The position numbers and the translations under genes are program-made. From Microbaculum marinum (GTDB taxonomy: Bacteria; Pseudomonadota; Alphaproteobacteria; Rhizobiales; Tepidamorphaceae), in NCBI RefSeq assembly GCF_042646165.1, contig NZ_JBHRTC010000019.1: DNA of 64,000 nucleotides, one strand, 5' to 3'. Under the pieces are notes generated by a model that was not told the DNA's origin, did not search any database, and saw nothing but the letters and a program-made list of their open reading frames with translations. Of this stretch, positions 1 to 8,224 are shown piece by piece. Every line of letters starts with the position of its first letter. Position 1 is the first letter of the stretch.

Positions 1-580
1 TGGTCAGGAATTCGTCGGTTTCCGCCGACCGGTGCGAGCGGCTGGCGACGGCCACGGGTCCGTCGGCGGGAACCTCGCGCGTGGTCAGCGCCGTCCAGCC
101 TGCGGCGGCCGGCCCGCGCGCCGGATCGACCTCGGCCTGGCGCGCGGCATCGGGTCCGTCGGCAACCGCCATCATGCCCAGCGCCGGGGCGTAGACGACG
201 CCGGCCACCGGCTCGCCGTCCTCGACGAGGGCGATGTTGACCGTGAACTCGCCGTTCTTGCGGATGAACTCCTTGGTGCCGTCCAGCGGGTCGACCAGGA
301 AGAAGCGCTTGCCGACCTCGGGGATCCTCCCCGCCGCGGCGGCTTCCTCGGCGATGACGGGAATGTCGGGGGCATAGGCGGCGAGCCCCTTCAGGATGAT
401 CGCCTCGGCGCATTCGTCGGCCTGCGTCACCGGCGAGTTGTCGTCCTTGCGGTCGACCTCGAAGTCGGTGTCGTAGATCTCCATGATCGCCTTGCCGGCC
501 TCGAAGGCGATCGCGGCGAGCGCGTCGCCGAGAGCCATGCCGCTGTCGATTGAAACGCTGTTCTCGGCCCTTGCGGTCAC
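1..580 (-). CDS. cysQ: 3'(2'),5'-bisphosphate nucleotidase CysQ (3' end cut by window)
   Basis: Member of the inositol-monophosphatase/FIG superfamily that removes the 3'-phosphate from PAP/PAPS produced by sulfate assimilation. The reverse strand reads VTARAENSVS at the N-terminus. The Mg-binding DPLDGTKEFI motif follows, the CysQ form (KEF) rather than the TTNF of inositol monophosphatases, then NGEFTVNIALVEDGEP and VYAPALG. About 193 codons are present; the C-terminal metal/substrate motif lies outside the window. A GTG at 580 is the first in-frame start; an ATG at 538 would remove 14 residues. The gene diverges from chpT across about 197 bp. Function is confident from the motif; the exact start is less so. 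Confidence 0.88.
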   Translation of the reverse strand, partial: MTARAENSVSIDSGMALGDALAAIAFEAGKAIMEIYDTDFEVDRKDDNSPVTQADECAEAIILKGLAAYAPDIPVIAEEAAAAGRIPEVGKRFFLVDPLDGTKEFIRKNGEFTVNIALVEDGEPVAGVVYAPALGMMAVADGPDAARQAEVDPARGPAAAGWTALTTREVPADGPVAVASRSHRSAETDEFLT

Positions 581-777
581 GGCAAATCCCCTGGCTGCAC
601 CCCTCCCGACGGGACCGTCCGGAGGCTGGTTGACGGCGCTGTTAGCAGATTGCGGCGGTTCCGCCCACCCCGCTTGTGGCCCCCAGTTGCACGATGTAAC
701 ACTCCGGCTCCTCGTTGGGCTGTGGCCGGTGATTCTGTCGCCGATCCGGCAGTCGATACCCACGGAGGCGGACCCGA

Positions 778-1428
778 ATGAGCGATACGGCACCGATGAG
801 CGACCTCGACCTCGCCGCGCTGATGTGCAGCAAGCTGTGCCATGACGTCATCTCGCCGGTGGGGGCCATTACCAACGGGTTCGAGGTCCTCGAGGACGAG
901 ACCGACGAGTCGATGCGCGAGATGGCGCTCGACATCATCCGCACCAACGCCAACAAGGCCTCGACCCGCCTCCAGTTCCTGCGACTCGCCTTCGGGGCGA
1001 TGGGCGCGACGGGCGACCGGTTCCCGCTCGATGATGCCCGCAGCCTCACCGAGAGCCTCTACGAGGGCGAGCGGGCAAGGATCGACTGGCGCGCCGGGGC
1101 CGGCAGCCTGCCCAAGGACAAGGTCAAGCTGCTGGTCAACCTGATCGTCATCGCCGTCTCGGCCATTCCGCGCGGCGGCGACGTCGTCGTGGAGGTGGAC
1201 CAGGGCGGCGACGCCGTCGACGAGAGCGTCTCGATCAGCGTCAGGGCGACCGGCAAGCTCGCCAACATGCCCGACGCCGTCTACACGATCTTCGAGGGCA
1301 AGATGCCGCCGGACGGGCTAGACGCCCGTTCCGTCCAGCCCTACTATGCCTACCGCCTGTCGCGCTCTCTCGGGATGACCCTGAAGGTGAAGCCGGTCGA
1401 CGGCGGCGTGCTGATGTCCGCCGCCTGA
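778..1428 (+). CDS. chpT: Histidine phosphotransferase ChpT
   Basis: Cytoplasmic phosphotransferase that carries phosphoryl groups from the hybrid kinase CckA to the response regulators CtrA and CpdR in the alphaproteobacterial cell-cycle relay. The protein has 216 aa. The phospho-acceptor His22 lies in SKLCHDVISPVGAITNG, the dimerisation-helix motif of the family, and a degenerate HATPase-like fold follows, as expected for ChpT. It sits tail to tail with ctrA, its target, with a shared terminator between them. The ATG at 778 is followed by a second in-frame ATG at residue 7; I keep the first because the length then fits the family. High confidence from the His motif together with the neighbour. 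Confidence 0.93.
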   Translation: MSDTAPMSDLDLAALMCSKLCHDVISPVGAITNGFEVLEDETDESMREMALDIIRTNANKASTRLQFLRLAFGAMGATGDRFPLDDARSLTESLYEGERARIDWRAGAGSLPKDKVKLLVNLIVIAVSAIPRGGDVVVEVDQGGDAVDESVSISVRATGKLANMPDAVYTIFEGKMPPDGLDARSVQPYYAYRLSRSLGMTLKVKPVDGGVLMSAA

Positions 1429-1466
1429 AACCCCGACACCGGTCGCCTCGGCCGCCATCCAGATAC

Positions 1467-1498
1467 AAAAAAGCCCCGGCTCGCGACGGGGCTTTTTT
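1467..1498. terminator. Bidirectional intrinsic terminator between chpT and ctrA
   Basis: An A6 run, a GCCCC stem, a 10-nt loop, the matching GGGGC and a T6 run form a symmetric hairpin. It gives a U-tract in both directions, so it can end both convergent transcripts. Confidence 0.85.
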
Positions 1499-1521
1499 CT
1501 GTTGCCTAGGGTGGACGGGCG

Positions 1522-2217
1522 TCAGGCCGAGAGGGCTTCCGGATCGGGATCCCGCAACACGTAGCCGCGCCCCCACACGGTCTCGATGTAGTTCTTGCCG
1601 CCGGTCGCCGCCGACAGCTTCTTGCGCAGCTTGCAGATGAAGACGTCGATGATCTTCAGCTCCGGCTCGTCCATGCCGCCGTAGAGATGGTTGAGGAACA
1701 TCTCCTTGGTCAGCGTCGTGCCCTTGCGCAGCGAGAGCAGCTCCAGCATCTGGTATTCCTTGCCGGTCAGGTGGACGCGCTGGCCGTTCACCTCGACGGT
1801 CTTGGTATCCAGGTTGACCTTCAGCTCGCCGGTCTCGATGACCGACTCCGCGTGGCCCTTGGAGCGGCGCACGATTGCGTGGATGCGCGCCACCAGCTCG
1901 TCCTTGTGGAACGGCTTGGTCAGATAGTCGTCGGCGCCGAAGCCCAGGCCCCGCACCTTGTCCTCGATGCCCGCCAGCCCCGACAGGATGAGGATCGGCG
2001 TCTTGACCTTGGACAGCCGCAACGTCTTGAGCACCTCGTATCCGCTCATGTCCGGCAGGTTCAGGTCGAGCAGGATGATGTCGTAGTCGTACAGCTTGCC
2101 GAGGTCGATCCCTTCCTCGCCGAGGTCGGTCGTATAGACGTTGAAGCTTTCCGACTTGAGCATCAGTTCGATGCTTTGCGCGGTCGCGCTGTCATCTTCG
2201 ATCAGCAGAACTCGCAT
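1522..2217 (-). CDS. ctrA: Cell-cycle master response regulator CtrA
   Basis: OmpR-family response regulator that binds TTAA-type boxes and controls replication initiation, division, flagellar and envelope genes. Choosing the ATG at 2217 (MRVLLIEDDSATAQ) gives 231 aa, the family's usual length; longer in-frame starts upstream add an unrelated leader. Visible features are the acidic pocket (EDD), phospho-acceptor Asp51 in LLDLNLPDMSG, the KPF motif near residue 103, and a C-terminal winged helix with the recognition-helix region ELKIIDVFICKLRKKL and WGRGYVL. The upstream region carries several GANTC sites and TTAA motifs, as expected for a methylation- and self-regulated promoter. It is convergent with chpT. 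Confidence 0.97.
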   Translation of the reverse strand: MRVLLIEDDSATAQSIELMLKSESFNVYTTDLGEEGIDLGKLYDYDIILLDLNLPDMSGYEVLKTLRLSKVKTPILILSGLAGIEDKVRGLGFGADDYLTKPFHKDELVARIHAIVRRSKGHAESVIETGELKVNLDTKTVEVNGQRVHLTGKEYQMLELLSLRKGTTLTKEMFLNHLYGGMDEPELKIIDVFICKLRKKLSAATGGKNYIETVWGRGYVLRDPDPEALSA

Positions 2218-2302
2218 GCCCGTCCCTTTCCGCATGCCTTTCCAGGCTGGGCGCCGCACTCGCAATTGCGGCGGTCCGATGGGGCACCGTCCCGGTGTCC
2301 AC

Positions 2303-2472
2303 GAATCGGAAAGCTAAAGCCCAATGGTTAACAAAAGATCATTTTCGTCAACCGCGTTTTTGGATTTCAGCTTCCGCGAATCGCGCCAGCCCTCTGAAAA
2401 TTAAACGAAACCTGACTTCGTCATAGTTAACGCTTTACATTAAGAAACCCGCAAAACCGATTCATTCGACTC
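2303..2472 (-). promoter_or_regulatory. ctrA promoter region with GANTC sites and TTAA boxes
   Basis: Four GANTC motifs (CcrM methylation sites) lie at 2303, 2378, 2459 and 2468, the last two 9 bp apart. A CtrA half-site, TTAACCAT on the minus strand, is at 2324-2331. TTAA occurs at 2401 and again at 2427 and 2440 (9-bp spacer, so not the perfect N7 form). In Caulobacter, ctrA transcription is controlled by GANTC methylation with GcrA and by CtrA itself. The same logic is inferred here; no start site was mapped. Confidence 0.55.
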
Positions 2473-2852
2473 ACTCCCGCCGGATGCGGAAACGGACCGT
2501 TCCTGGTTTACGAGGCCTTAAGAGGTTCGCTCAAATTATTGACAGGAGACGTAAACGAAAGGTTACGCCCGCTTCACCCGCCGACGGTGGGCCCGCCACC
2601 GGGTCGCAAGCGCCGGTCGGCAGCCGCCGACCCATCTCGGGCGCATTAACCTTTTGAAACCAGTCTTTCGTACCATGTCCGTGTCCGCCCTGCCGCGACG
2701 GAGCGTTTTGCGGCGCGGTTCGGCAGCGCCGGACGTCTTTCTCGCTCTGAGAGAAGGAACAGCAGTCCACGACCGGCGACGCCTTGGGGGCTGGCACGGG
2801 CCGTGATCGGAAATGGCGAGGAAGCACCTCATGAGCCGGGGAGTACCGACCG
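2473..2852. other. Gene-free leader upstream of fliJ
   Basis: About 380 bp without a convincing coding region; the open frames here lack recognisable domains. It ends in the fliJ ribosome-binding region. No fliI is present next to fliJ, so a flagellar promoter is expected here, but I could not identify a clear one. Confidence 0.4.
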
Positions 2853-3260
2853 ATGAAGTCACGTGAAAACCTCATCCGCCTGAAGCGGTTTCAGGCCGAC
2901 GAGAAGCGGCGCCAGGTGATGCAGATCGAAACGATGATCGCCGACTTCGCCCGCATGGTCGAGGAGCTCGACCGGCAGATCCTCGAGGAGGAGCGGCGCG
3001 TCGGCGTCGACGACGTCACCCACTTCGCCTATCCGACCTTCGCCAAGGCGGCCGCCCAGCGCCGCGACAATCTCAAGGGCTCGATCGCCGGCCTGGAGGA
3101 ACAGCTCGCCACCGCCCGCGAGGCCTTCGCCGAGGCCCATGAGGAGCTCAAGAAGGTCGAACTGCTGCAGGAGCGCAACCAGGACCGCGAGCGCGGCGAC
3201 GACGCCCAGGCGATGGGCGCCGAGATGGGCACGATCGGTCTTGCGATGCGGGCCGGCTGA
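2853..3260 (+). CDS. fliJ: Flagellar export chaperone FliJ
   Basis: Small cytoplasmic coiled-coil protein of the flagellar type III export apparatus; it binds the FliI/FliH ATPase complex and escorts substrates. The protein has 135 aa and is almost entirely charged helical heptads (MKSRENLIRLKRFQADEKRR at the start, then EELDRQILEEERR and HEELKKVELLQERNQDRER), which matches the length and composition of alphaproteobacterial FliJ. In this group fliJ commonly lies beside ctrA and often with fliI; here fliI is absent from the window. The identity rests on composition, length and synteny, since FliJ sequences diverge strongly. Confidence 0.8.
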   Translation: MKSRENLIRLKRFQADEKRRQVMQIETMIADFARMVEELDRQILEEERRVGVDDVTHFAYPTFAKAAAQRRDNLKGSIAGLEEQLATAREAFAEAHEELKKVELLQERNQDRERGDDAQAMGAEMGTIGLAMRAG

Positions 3261-3266
3261 CGGCGC

Positions 3267-4022
3267 TCAGTCTGCTGCCGCCACCGGCGCCAGCTTGACC
3301 TGCGAGAGCCGGTCGTAGATCGGCCGCGCCGCCTCGGCGATCCGCAGCAGGTGCGGCGGCAGGTCCTCCACGTCCGGGTTCGGCGGACCGAATCCCGTCG
3401 ACGCCGCCACCGCCTCGTACCAGTGCGCGCCCCACACCCCGTCGGTTGCCCGGAAGCCCGGATCCCAGGCCAGCATCTCGTCGCGGAACGGAATGCCGAC
3501 GGCCCCGCACAGGGCGGCCAGCATGCCTTTCGGATCCTCCAGGACGTCGCGCGCGTCGATCACCGGGGGCGGTTCGCCAAGCGCGTCGGCCACGAGGTCG
3601 AACAGCTCGGCCTGCTGCAGGAAGCCGATGTCCTCGAGCGTCACCGCCTCGCGCTTGCGCACGTAGGATGCCAGCACGTTCTCCGGCCGGCGGATCAGGA
3701 AGGCGTTCTTCATCCGCGCCAGCCAGTCGCGGCCGATCTCCGGCAGCATGTGGTGCGTCATCTGCTTCTGGTAGTGGACCGAGATTCCCTCCGCGTCGAA
3801 CGACAGCAGGTCGTCGGCGACCCGGCGCCAGTCGGTGGTGCCCGACGCGATCACCTCGTTGCGCATCGGGTGGTCGATGCCGGTCAGGTCGAGATAGGCG
3901 GCATAGAACGGCTCGTCCACCACGCGCGTATCCGGCCGGTTGCCGAAGGATCGCATCATCGCGGTCGAGATGTTGCGGGGGCCGGACCACATGGCGATCC
4001 GGACGGGTTCGGCGGGCGCCAT
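3267..4022 (-). CDS. Sulfotransferase-like P-loop protein
   Basis: A 251-aa protein whose N-terminus RIAMWSGPRNISTAMMRSF resembles the PAPS-binding 5'-phosphosulfate loop of the sulfotransferase superfamily. The middle segment MKNAFLIRRPENVLASYVRK corresponds to the 3'-phosphate-binding (Arg/Ser) region. Proteins of this type are often mis-annotated as branched-chain aminotransferases. The substrate is unknown. The gene ends 6 bp from the end of fliJ (convergent) and is separated from the peroxiredoxin-like gene by about 390 bp. Family assignment is fairly firm; actual sulfuryl transfer is inferred. Confidence 0.72.
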   Translation of the reverse strand: MAPAEPVRIAMWSGPRNISTAMMRSFGNRPDTRVVDEPFYAAYLDLTGIDHPMRNEVIASGTTDWRRVADDLLSFDAEGISVHYQKQMTHHMLPEIGRDWLARMKNAFLIRRPENVLASYVRKREAVTLEDIGFLQQAELFDLVADALGEPPPVIDARDVLEDPKGMLAALCGAVGIPFRDEMLAWDPGFRATDGVWGAHWYEAVAASTGFGPPNPDVEDLPPHLLRIAEAARPIYDRLSQVKLAPVAAAD

Positions 4023-4413
4023 CGCTCAGGCTCCCATCAAACCGGGAACCGGCCAACCACGGACCGGCCGGCCAAAGACCCTCCGGATCCACGACGTCCT
4101 GCCGGCGCGGAACCCGCCGCCGCACGGCCCGGTTTTGCAGGATCGGCTCGCCTCGCGAACGCGAACGGCCGTGCCGCGTCTCTCCATCGGCATCTCTCCC
4201 TCAGCGCCGGTATTGTCCCCGGTCGCACACCCCGCACACCCCGATGGCGGACCGCCCAAACCGGCTCCGCCCGACATCCCGGTGTCACACCAAGTTGATG
4301 GCAATTTGGCTTTCCCGGCGGAATACCGCAACCTATGTGGCCGCGTACCGCAACCTACTTTCCCGCAAACCGTTGTCCCAGGACATCTTCTCGATTCCGG
4401 AAAGGCTTCCCGA
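4023..4413. promoter_or_regulatory. Intergenic region with a 12-bp direct repeat before the peroxiredoxin-like gene
   Basis: This 391-bp region holds no convincing gene. Two perfect copies of TACCGCAACCTA lie at 4324-4335 and 4346-4357, 22 bp apart (about two helical turns) and 57-90 bp before the next start codon. The spacing suggests a dimeric or tandem regulator site. The binding protein is unknown. Confidence 0.45.
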
Positions 4414-4983
4414 ATGTCGGAAATCACCCCATTGATGCCGCGCCAGCCGGTGCCCGAACTCGAGGTCGACCTGGCCCGCGGTGGACGCTGGTGTCTCGCC
4501 GACCGGCATCCGCAGAATTTCACGCTGGTGGTGTTCTACCGCGGGCTGCACTGCCCGATCTGCAGCCGCCAGCTTCGCGACCTGGAGGATCTGCTTCCCG
4601 ACTTCGACAAGCGCGGCGTCGATGTCGTGGCCATCTCCACCGACGACAGGGAACGCGGTGAGCGCACCCCCTCGGACTGGAAGCTCGACCGGCTGCCGAT
4701 CGGCTATGGCCTGGGGCTCGATGTCGCCCGACGCTGGGGGCTCTATGTGTCCTCGGGCCGCGGCAAGACCTCGGCCGGCCTCGAGGAGCCGGCGCTGTTT
4801 TCCGAGCCCGGCATGTTCCTGGTCAGGCCGGACAACACGCTGTACTTCGCCTCGGTGCAGTCGATGCCGTTCGCCCGCCCGAAGACGCAGGATCTCCTGA
4901 CCGCCATCGATTTCGTGCTGGCCAAGGACTATCCGGCCCGCGGCGAGGTCGTCAGCATCGATCAGGCCCTGGCGGCGGAGTAA
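4414..4983 (+). CDS. AhpC/TSA-family peroxiredoxin-like protein
   Basis: A 189-aa thioredoxin-fold protein starting MSEITPLMPRQPVP. The segment FTLVVFYRGLHCPICSRQL carries a CPIC pair (Cys47, Cys50) at the position of the peroxidatic Cys, followed by VDVVAISTDDRERGE, typical of the redoxin/AhpC-TSA family in the subgroup with CxxC. It probably reduces peroxides or acts as a thiol oxidoreductase in the cytoplasm, since no signal peptide is seen. Longer in-frame starts upstream run through non-coding-looking sequence and are rejected; GGAAAGG lies just upstream of this ATG. It is divergent from the sulfotransferase-like gene and convergent with hss. The physiological substrate is unknown. Confidence 0.78.
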   Translation: MSEITPLMPRQPVPELEVDLARGGRWCLADRHPQNFTLVVFYRGLHCPICSRQLRDLEDLLPDFDKRGVDVVAISTDDRERGERTPSDWKLDRLPIGYGLGLDVARRWGLYVSSGRGKTSAGLEEPALFSEPGMFLVRPDNTLYFASVQSMPFARPKTQDLLTAIDFVLAKDYPARGEVVSIDQALAAE

Positions 4984-5044
4984 ACGCCGCAGGAGCCTAT
5001 CGAAGCATCGGTTTTCCCGGCGGTTCCGCCAGGGGAAGTCGTCG

Positions 5045-6475
5045 CTACCGGACGATCACGTTCCTGAACTGCCAGGGATCCTCGGGATCGATGTCCTCCG
5101 GGAACAGCTCGCCGCGATCTGCAAGCGGATTCCAGTCCGTGTAGAAGCCGTCGACCGGGCCGAGATAGGGCAGTTGCACCTCCAGGCACCGCCGGTAGTC
5201 CAGTTCGTCGACCTCGACGATGCCGCTGTCCGGATTCTCGATCGCCCAGATCATGCCGGACAGCACGGCGGACGTGACCTGCAGGCCGGTCGCGTTCTGG
5301 TAGGGCGCCAGTTCGCGGGCCTCCTCGATCGACAGCTGCGAGCCGAACCAGTAGGCGTTCCGGTCGTGCCCGTAGAGCAGCACGCCGAGTTCGTCGATGC
5401 CGTCGACGATGTCCTTCTCGTCGAGGATGACGTGCTCCGACTGCGCCTGCCACTGGCGGCCGGCCATCTCGTGCAGCGACAGAACGGCGTCGTTGCAGGG
5501 ATGGTAGGCGTAGTGGCAGGTCGGACGATAGACCGCCTCCTCGCCGTCCATCACCGTGAAGTAGTCGGCAATCGAGATGGACTCGTTGTGCGTCACCAGG
5601 AAGCCGTGCTGGGCCTTCGCCGTCGGCGTCCAGGACCGCACCCTGGTGCCGGCGCCGGGCCGCATCAGGTAGATCGCGGCGCCTGAGCCGAAGTCGTGCT
5701 CTCGCCCGTCAGGCGGCAGCTCCTTCTCGTGGGTGCCCCAGCCGAGTTCGGCCGGCTGCAGCCCCTCCGAGATGAAGCCTTCCACCGACCAGGTGTTGAC
5801 GAACACCTCGAGCGGCTTCGGCGACTTCGCCCGCTGGGTGTCGCGCTCGGCGATGTGGATGCCCTTGACGCCTAGGCTCTGGGCGAGCCTGCCCCACTCC
5901 TCGCGGCTTTCCGGTTGCGTGAATTCGACACCGAGATCGCCCGCCAGGTTGACCAGGGCCTGCTTGACGAACCACGACACCATGCCCGGATTGGCCCCGC
6001 AGCACGACACGGCGGTCGAGCCTGTCGGCCGCCGCCTGCGCAGGTCGAGGACCATCTCGCGCAGCGCGTAGTTGGAACGCTGCGACACGGTCAGGCTGGA
6101 ATCCGTGTAATAGCCCAGCCAGGGCTCGGCCACCGTGTCGATATAGAGGCAGCCGAGGTCGAGGCAGAGTTCCATGATCGCGACCGAGGAGACGTCGACG
6201 GAGAGATTGACGCAGAACCCCTTGCGGCCGCCGGCGGTCAGAAGCGGCGTGAGAACGTCCTTGTAGTTTTCGCGCGTGATCGATTCCTGCAGGAACCGGA
6301 CGCCGTTCTCCTCGGCGATGTGGCGGTGCGCGTCGCTCGGGTCGACGATCACCATGTCGGCCTTGTCGAACGCGATGTGCCTGAGGATAAGCGGCAGCGT
6401 GCCGGTGCCGATGGAACCGAAGCCGATCATCACGATCGGTCCGTCGAATGTCGCGTGGGTCGTCCACTCAGCCAT
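5045..6475 (-). CDS. hss: Homospermidine synthase
   Basis: NAD-dependent enzyme that condenses two putrescines (or putrescine with spermidine) into sym-homospermidine, the main long polyamine of many rhizobia. The protein has 476 aa, the usual family length. The N-terminal Rossmann motif reads IVMIGFGSIGTGTLPLILRH, followed by DPSDAHR, the cofactor-side Asp, and then FCVNLSVDVSS and SCCGANPGMVSWFVKQAL, all hallmarks of bacterial homospermidine synthase. It is the last gene of a minus-strand operon after ornithine decarboxylase and a GNAT gene, so putrescine made upstream is used here. Very confident. Confidence 0.95.
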   Translation of the reverse strand: MAEWTTHATFDGPIVMIGFGSIGTGTLPLILRHIAFDKADMVIVDPSDAHRHIAEENGVRFLQESITRENYKDVLTPLLTAGGRKGFCVNLSVDVSSVAIMELCLDLGCLYIDTVAEPWLGYYTDSSLTVSQRSNYALREMVLDLRRRRPTGSTAVSCCGANPGMVSWFVKQALVNLAGDLGVEFTQPESREEWGRLAQSLGVKGIHIAERDTQRAKSPKPLEVFVNTWSVEGFISEGLQPAELGWGTHEKELPPDGREHDFGSGAAIYLMRPGAGTRVRSWTPTAKAQHGFLVTHNESISIADYFTVMDGEEAVYRPTCHYAYHPCNDAVLSLHEMAGRQWQAQSEHVILDEKDIVDGIDELGVLLYGHDRNAYWFGSQLSIEEARELAPYQNATGLQVTSAVLSGMIWAIENPDSGIVEVDELDYRRCLEVQLPYLGPVDGFYTDWNPLADRGELFPEDIDPEDPWQFRNVIVR

Positions 6476-6521
6476 TTAGGGGCGCGCCCTCCTTGTCAGC
6501 GGTCGGTGTGGGTCTCTTCTC

Positions 6522-7079
6522 TCAGTACGGATGGGCCACGCGCGGCGCGTCCATCTCGGCGAACGGCTCGGTGTCCGGTTGTTCCACCAGCGCGCCGGTT
6601 GCCCGGACCATGCCTTTGGCCCCGGCGAGCGCGCCGGCGTAAAGCTCCAGCCCCAGGAACCGGTCGAGGTCGACCGGACCCGGCAGCGACAGGTCGCGCG
6701 TCAGCTCCCGGCTGAACGCGAACCGCCCGTAGTAGGGAGCATCGCCGACAAGTATGACGGCGCCGTGGCCCTGGGCCGTGGCCCGCTTCAGCGCGGTCTC
6801 CACCAGTTTCGCACCGATGCCGAGGTTGCGCCGCTCCCGGCGCACGGCGACCGGTCCCAGCAGCAGCGCAGGCGCGCTGCCGGCGTCGATGTTCCACAGG
6901 CGGATGGTGCCGACGAGCGAGCGCCCCTCGAACGCCACCAGCGCCAGCCCTTCGGCGGGACGCCGGCCTTCGCGAAGCCGCTCGGCGGTCTTCATCAGAC
7001 GCCGCGGACCGAAGGAATCGTCCAGCAGCGCATCGATCTCCGCCCCGTCCTGGGGGTATTCGGATGCAATCATGATCAT
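6522..7079 (-). CDS. GNAT-family N-acetyltransferase (YhbS-like)
   Basis: A 185-aa acetyl-CoA-dependent N-acetyltransferase. The conserved segment LGPVAVRRERRNLGIGAKLVETALKRA is the acetyl-CoA binding motif (R/Q-x-x-G-x-G/A form), followed by VILVGDAPYYGRFAFSRE, typical of the YhbS subgroup. It begins 11 bp after the ornithine decarboxylase stop codon and ends 46 bp before hss, so it belongs to the polyamine operon. Acetylation of a polyamine or precursor is a reasonable inference but not proven, since YhbS-like proteins act on varied amines. The start is the first of two closely spaced ATGs (7079 and 7073). Confidence 0.82.
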   Translation of the reverse strand: MIMIASEYPQDGAEIDALLDDSFGPRRLMKTAERLREGRRPAEGLALVAFEGRSLVGTIRLWNIDAGSAPALLLGPVAVRRERRNLGIGAKLVETALKRATAQGHGAVILVGDAPYYGRFAFSRELTRDLSLPGPVDLDRFLGLELYAGALAGAKGMVRATGALVEQPDTEPFAEMDAPRVAHPY

Positions 7080-7090
7080 CGTCGTATCCC

Positions 7091-8224
7091 CTAGATCACA
7101 TAGGATTGCAGAGGGGCAAAGCCGTTGAATGCGACCGACGCGTAGGTCGTCGTGTAGGCACCGGTCGACTCGATCAGGATCTCGTCGCCGATCTCCAGAC
7201 CGAGCGGCAGGTGATAGGGGTCGCGTTCGTAGAGCACGTCGGCGGAATCGCAGGTCGGACCGGCGATCACGCAGGGTGCGACCTCGCCACCGTCGTGCGG
7301 GGTGCGGATCGGGTAGCGGATCGCCTCGTCCATCGTCTCGGCAAGGCCGCCGAACTTGCCGATGTCCAGGAACACCCAGCGCAGCGGGTCCTCGTCGCTC
7401 TTCCTGGAGACCAGCACCACCTCGGCCTTGATCACGCCGGCGGAGCCGACCATGCCGCGGCCGGGCTCGATGATCGTCTCCGGCAGGCGGTTGCCGAAAT
7501 GCCGACGCAGAGCGCCGAAGATCGCCTCGCCGTAGGCGCCGACCACCGGCACGTCCTTCAGGTAGCGGGTCGGGAAACCGCCGCCAAGGTTGACCAGGGT
7601 CAGCTGGATGCCGCGCTCGGCGAGCGTCCGGAAGACGCCTGCCGCCATCTCCAGGGCCCGGTCCCACGCCTCGGTGTCGCGCTGCTGCGAGCCTACGTGG
7701 AACGATACCCCGGCGGCGGTCAGGCCGTTGCGGTGGGCGTATTCGAGAATTTCGATCGCCATCGCCGGATCGCAGCCGAACTTGCGGCTGAGCGGCCAGT
7801 CCGCCCCCACCCCGTCGGTCAGCACGCGGCAGAACACCCGGGCGCCGGGAGCGGCCCGGACGATCTTGTCGACCTCGGCGATGGAATCGACGGCGAACAG
7901 GCGCACGCCGAGCTCGTGGGCGCGCGCGATGTCGCGCTCCTTCTTGATGGTGTTGCCGTAGGAGATCCGGTCGGCCGACGCGCCGGCGGCGAGCGCCAGT
8001 TCGATCTCGACCACGGACGCGGTATCGAACGAGCTCCCCAGCTCGGCCAGCAGCTTGAGGATCTCCGGCGCCGGATTGGCCTTCACCGCGTAGAAGATGC
8101 GGGTGTCCGGCAGCGCGTGCGCGAAGGCCTGGTAGTTTTCGCGAACGACGTCGAGGTCGACGATCAGGCAGGGGCCCTCGGGTCGTCGCTCGGTGAGGAA
8201 GGAGCGGATGCGGTCGGTGGTCAT
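7091..8224 (-). CDS. Ornithine decarboxylase (fold-type III, PLP)
   Basis: Group IV decarboxylase that makes putrescine from ornithine. From the ATG at 8224 (MTTDRIRSFLTERR) the protein has 377 aa, matching alphaproteobacterial ornithine decarboxylases; an earlier in-frame ATG at 8266 lacks the GGGAG ribosome site that precedes this one. Motifs are the PLP lysine in IFYAVKANPAPEIL, the phosphate-binding GGGFP, the EPGRGMVG loop, and the C-terminal GPTCDSADVL with catalytic Cys and Asp from the partner subunit. It is the first gene of the operon with the GNAT gene and hss. A long leader (about 370 nt) precedes it. Specificity for ornithine over lysine or diaminopimelate rests on the operon and the GPTCDSADV motif. 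Confidence 0.9.
   Translation of the reverse strand: MTTDRIRSFLTERRPEGPCLIVDLDVVRENYQAFAHALPDTRIFYAVKANPAPEILKLLAELGSSFDTASVVEIELALAAGASADRISYGNTIKKERDIARAHELGVRLFAVDSIAEVDKIVRAAPGARVFCRVLTDGVGADWPLSRKFGCDPAMAIEILEYAHRNGLTAAGVSFHVGSQQRDTEAWDRALEMAAGVFRTLAERGIQLTLVNLGGGFPTRYLKDVPVVGAYGEAIFGALRRHFGNRLPETIIEPGRGMVGSAGVIKAEVVLVSRKSDEDPLRWVFLDIGKFGGLAETMDEAIRYPIRTPHDGGEVAPCVIAGPTCDSADVLYERDPYHLPLGLEIGDEILIESTGAYTTTYASVAFNGFAPLQSYVI

Noticed and set aside
2427..2443. TTAA-N9-TTAA before ctrA as a full CtrA site
   Set aside because: Spacer is 9 bp, not 7; kept only as part of the promoter description.
2531..2875. Minus-strand open frames in the ctrA-fliJ gap
   Set aside because: No domain, poor start context, overlap with the fliJ leader; left as gene-free.
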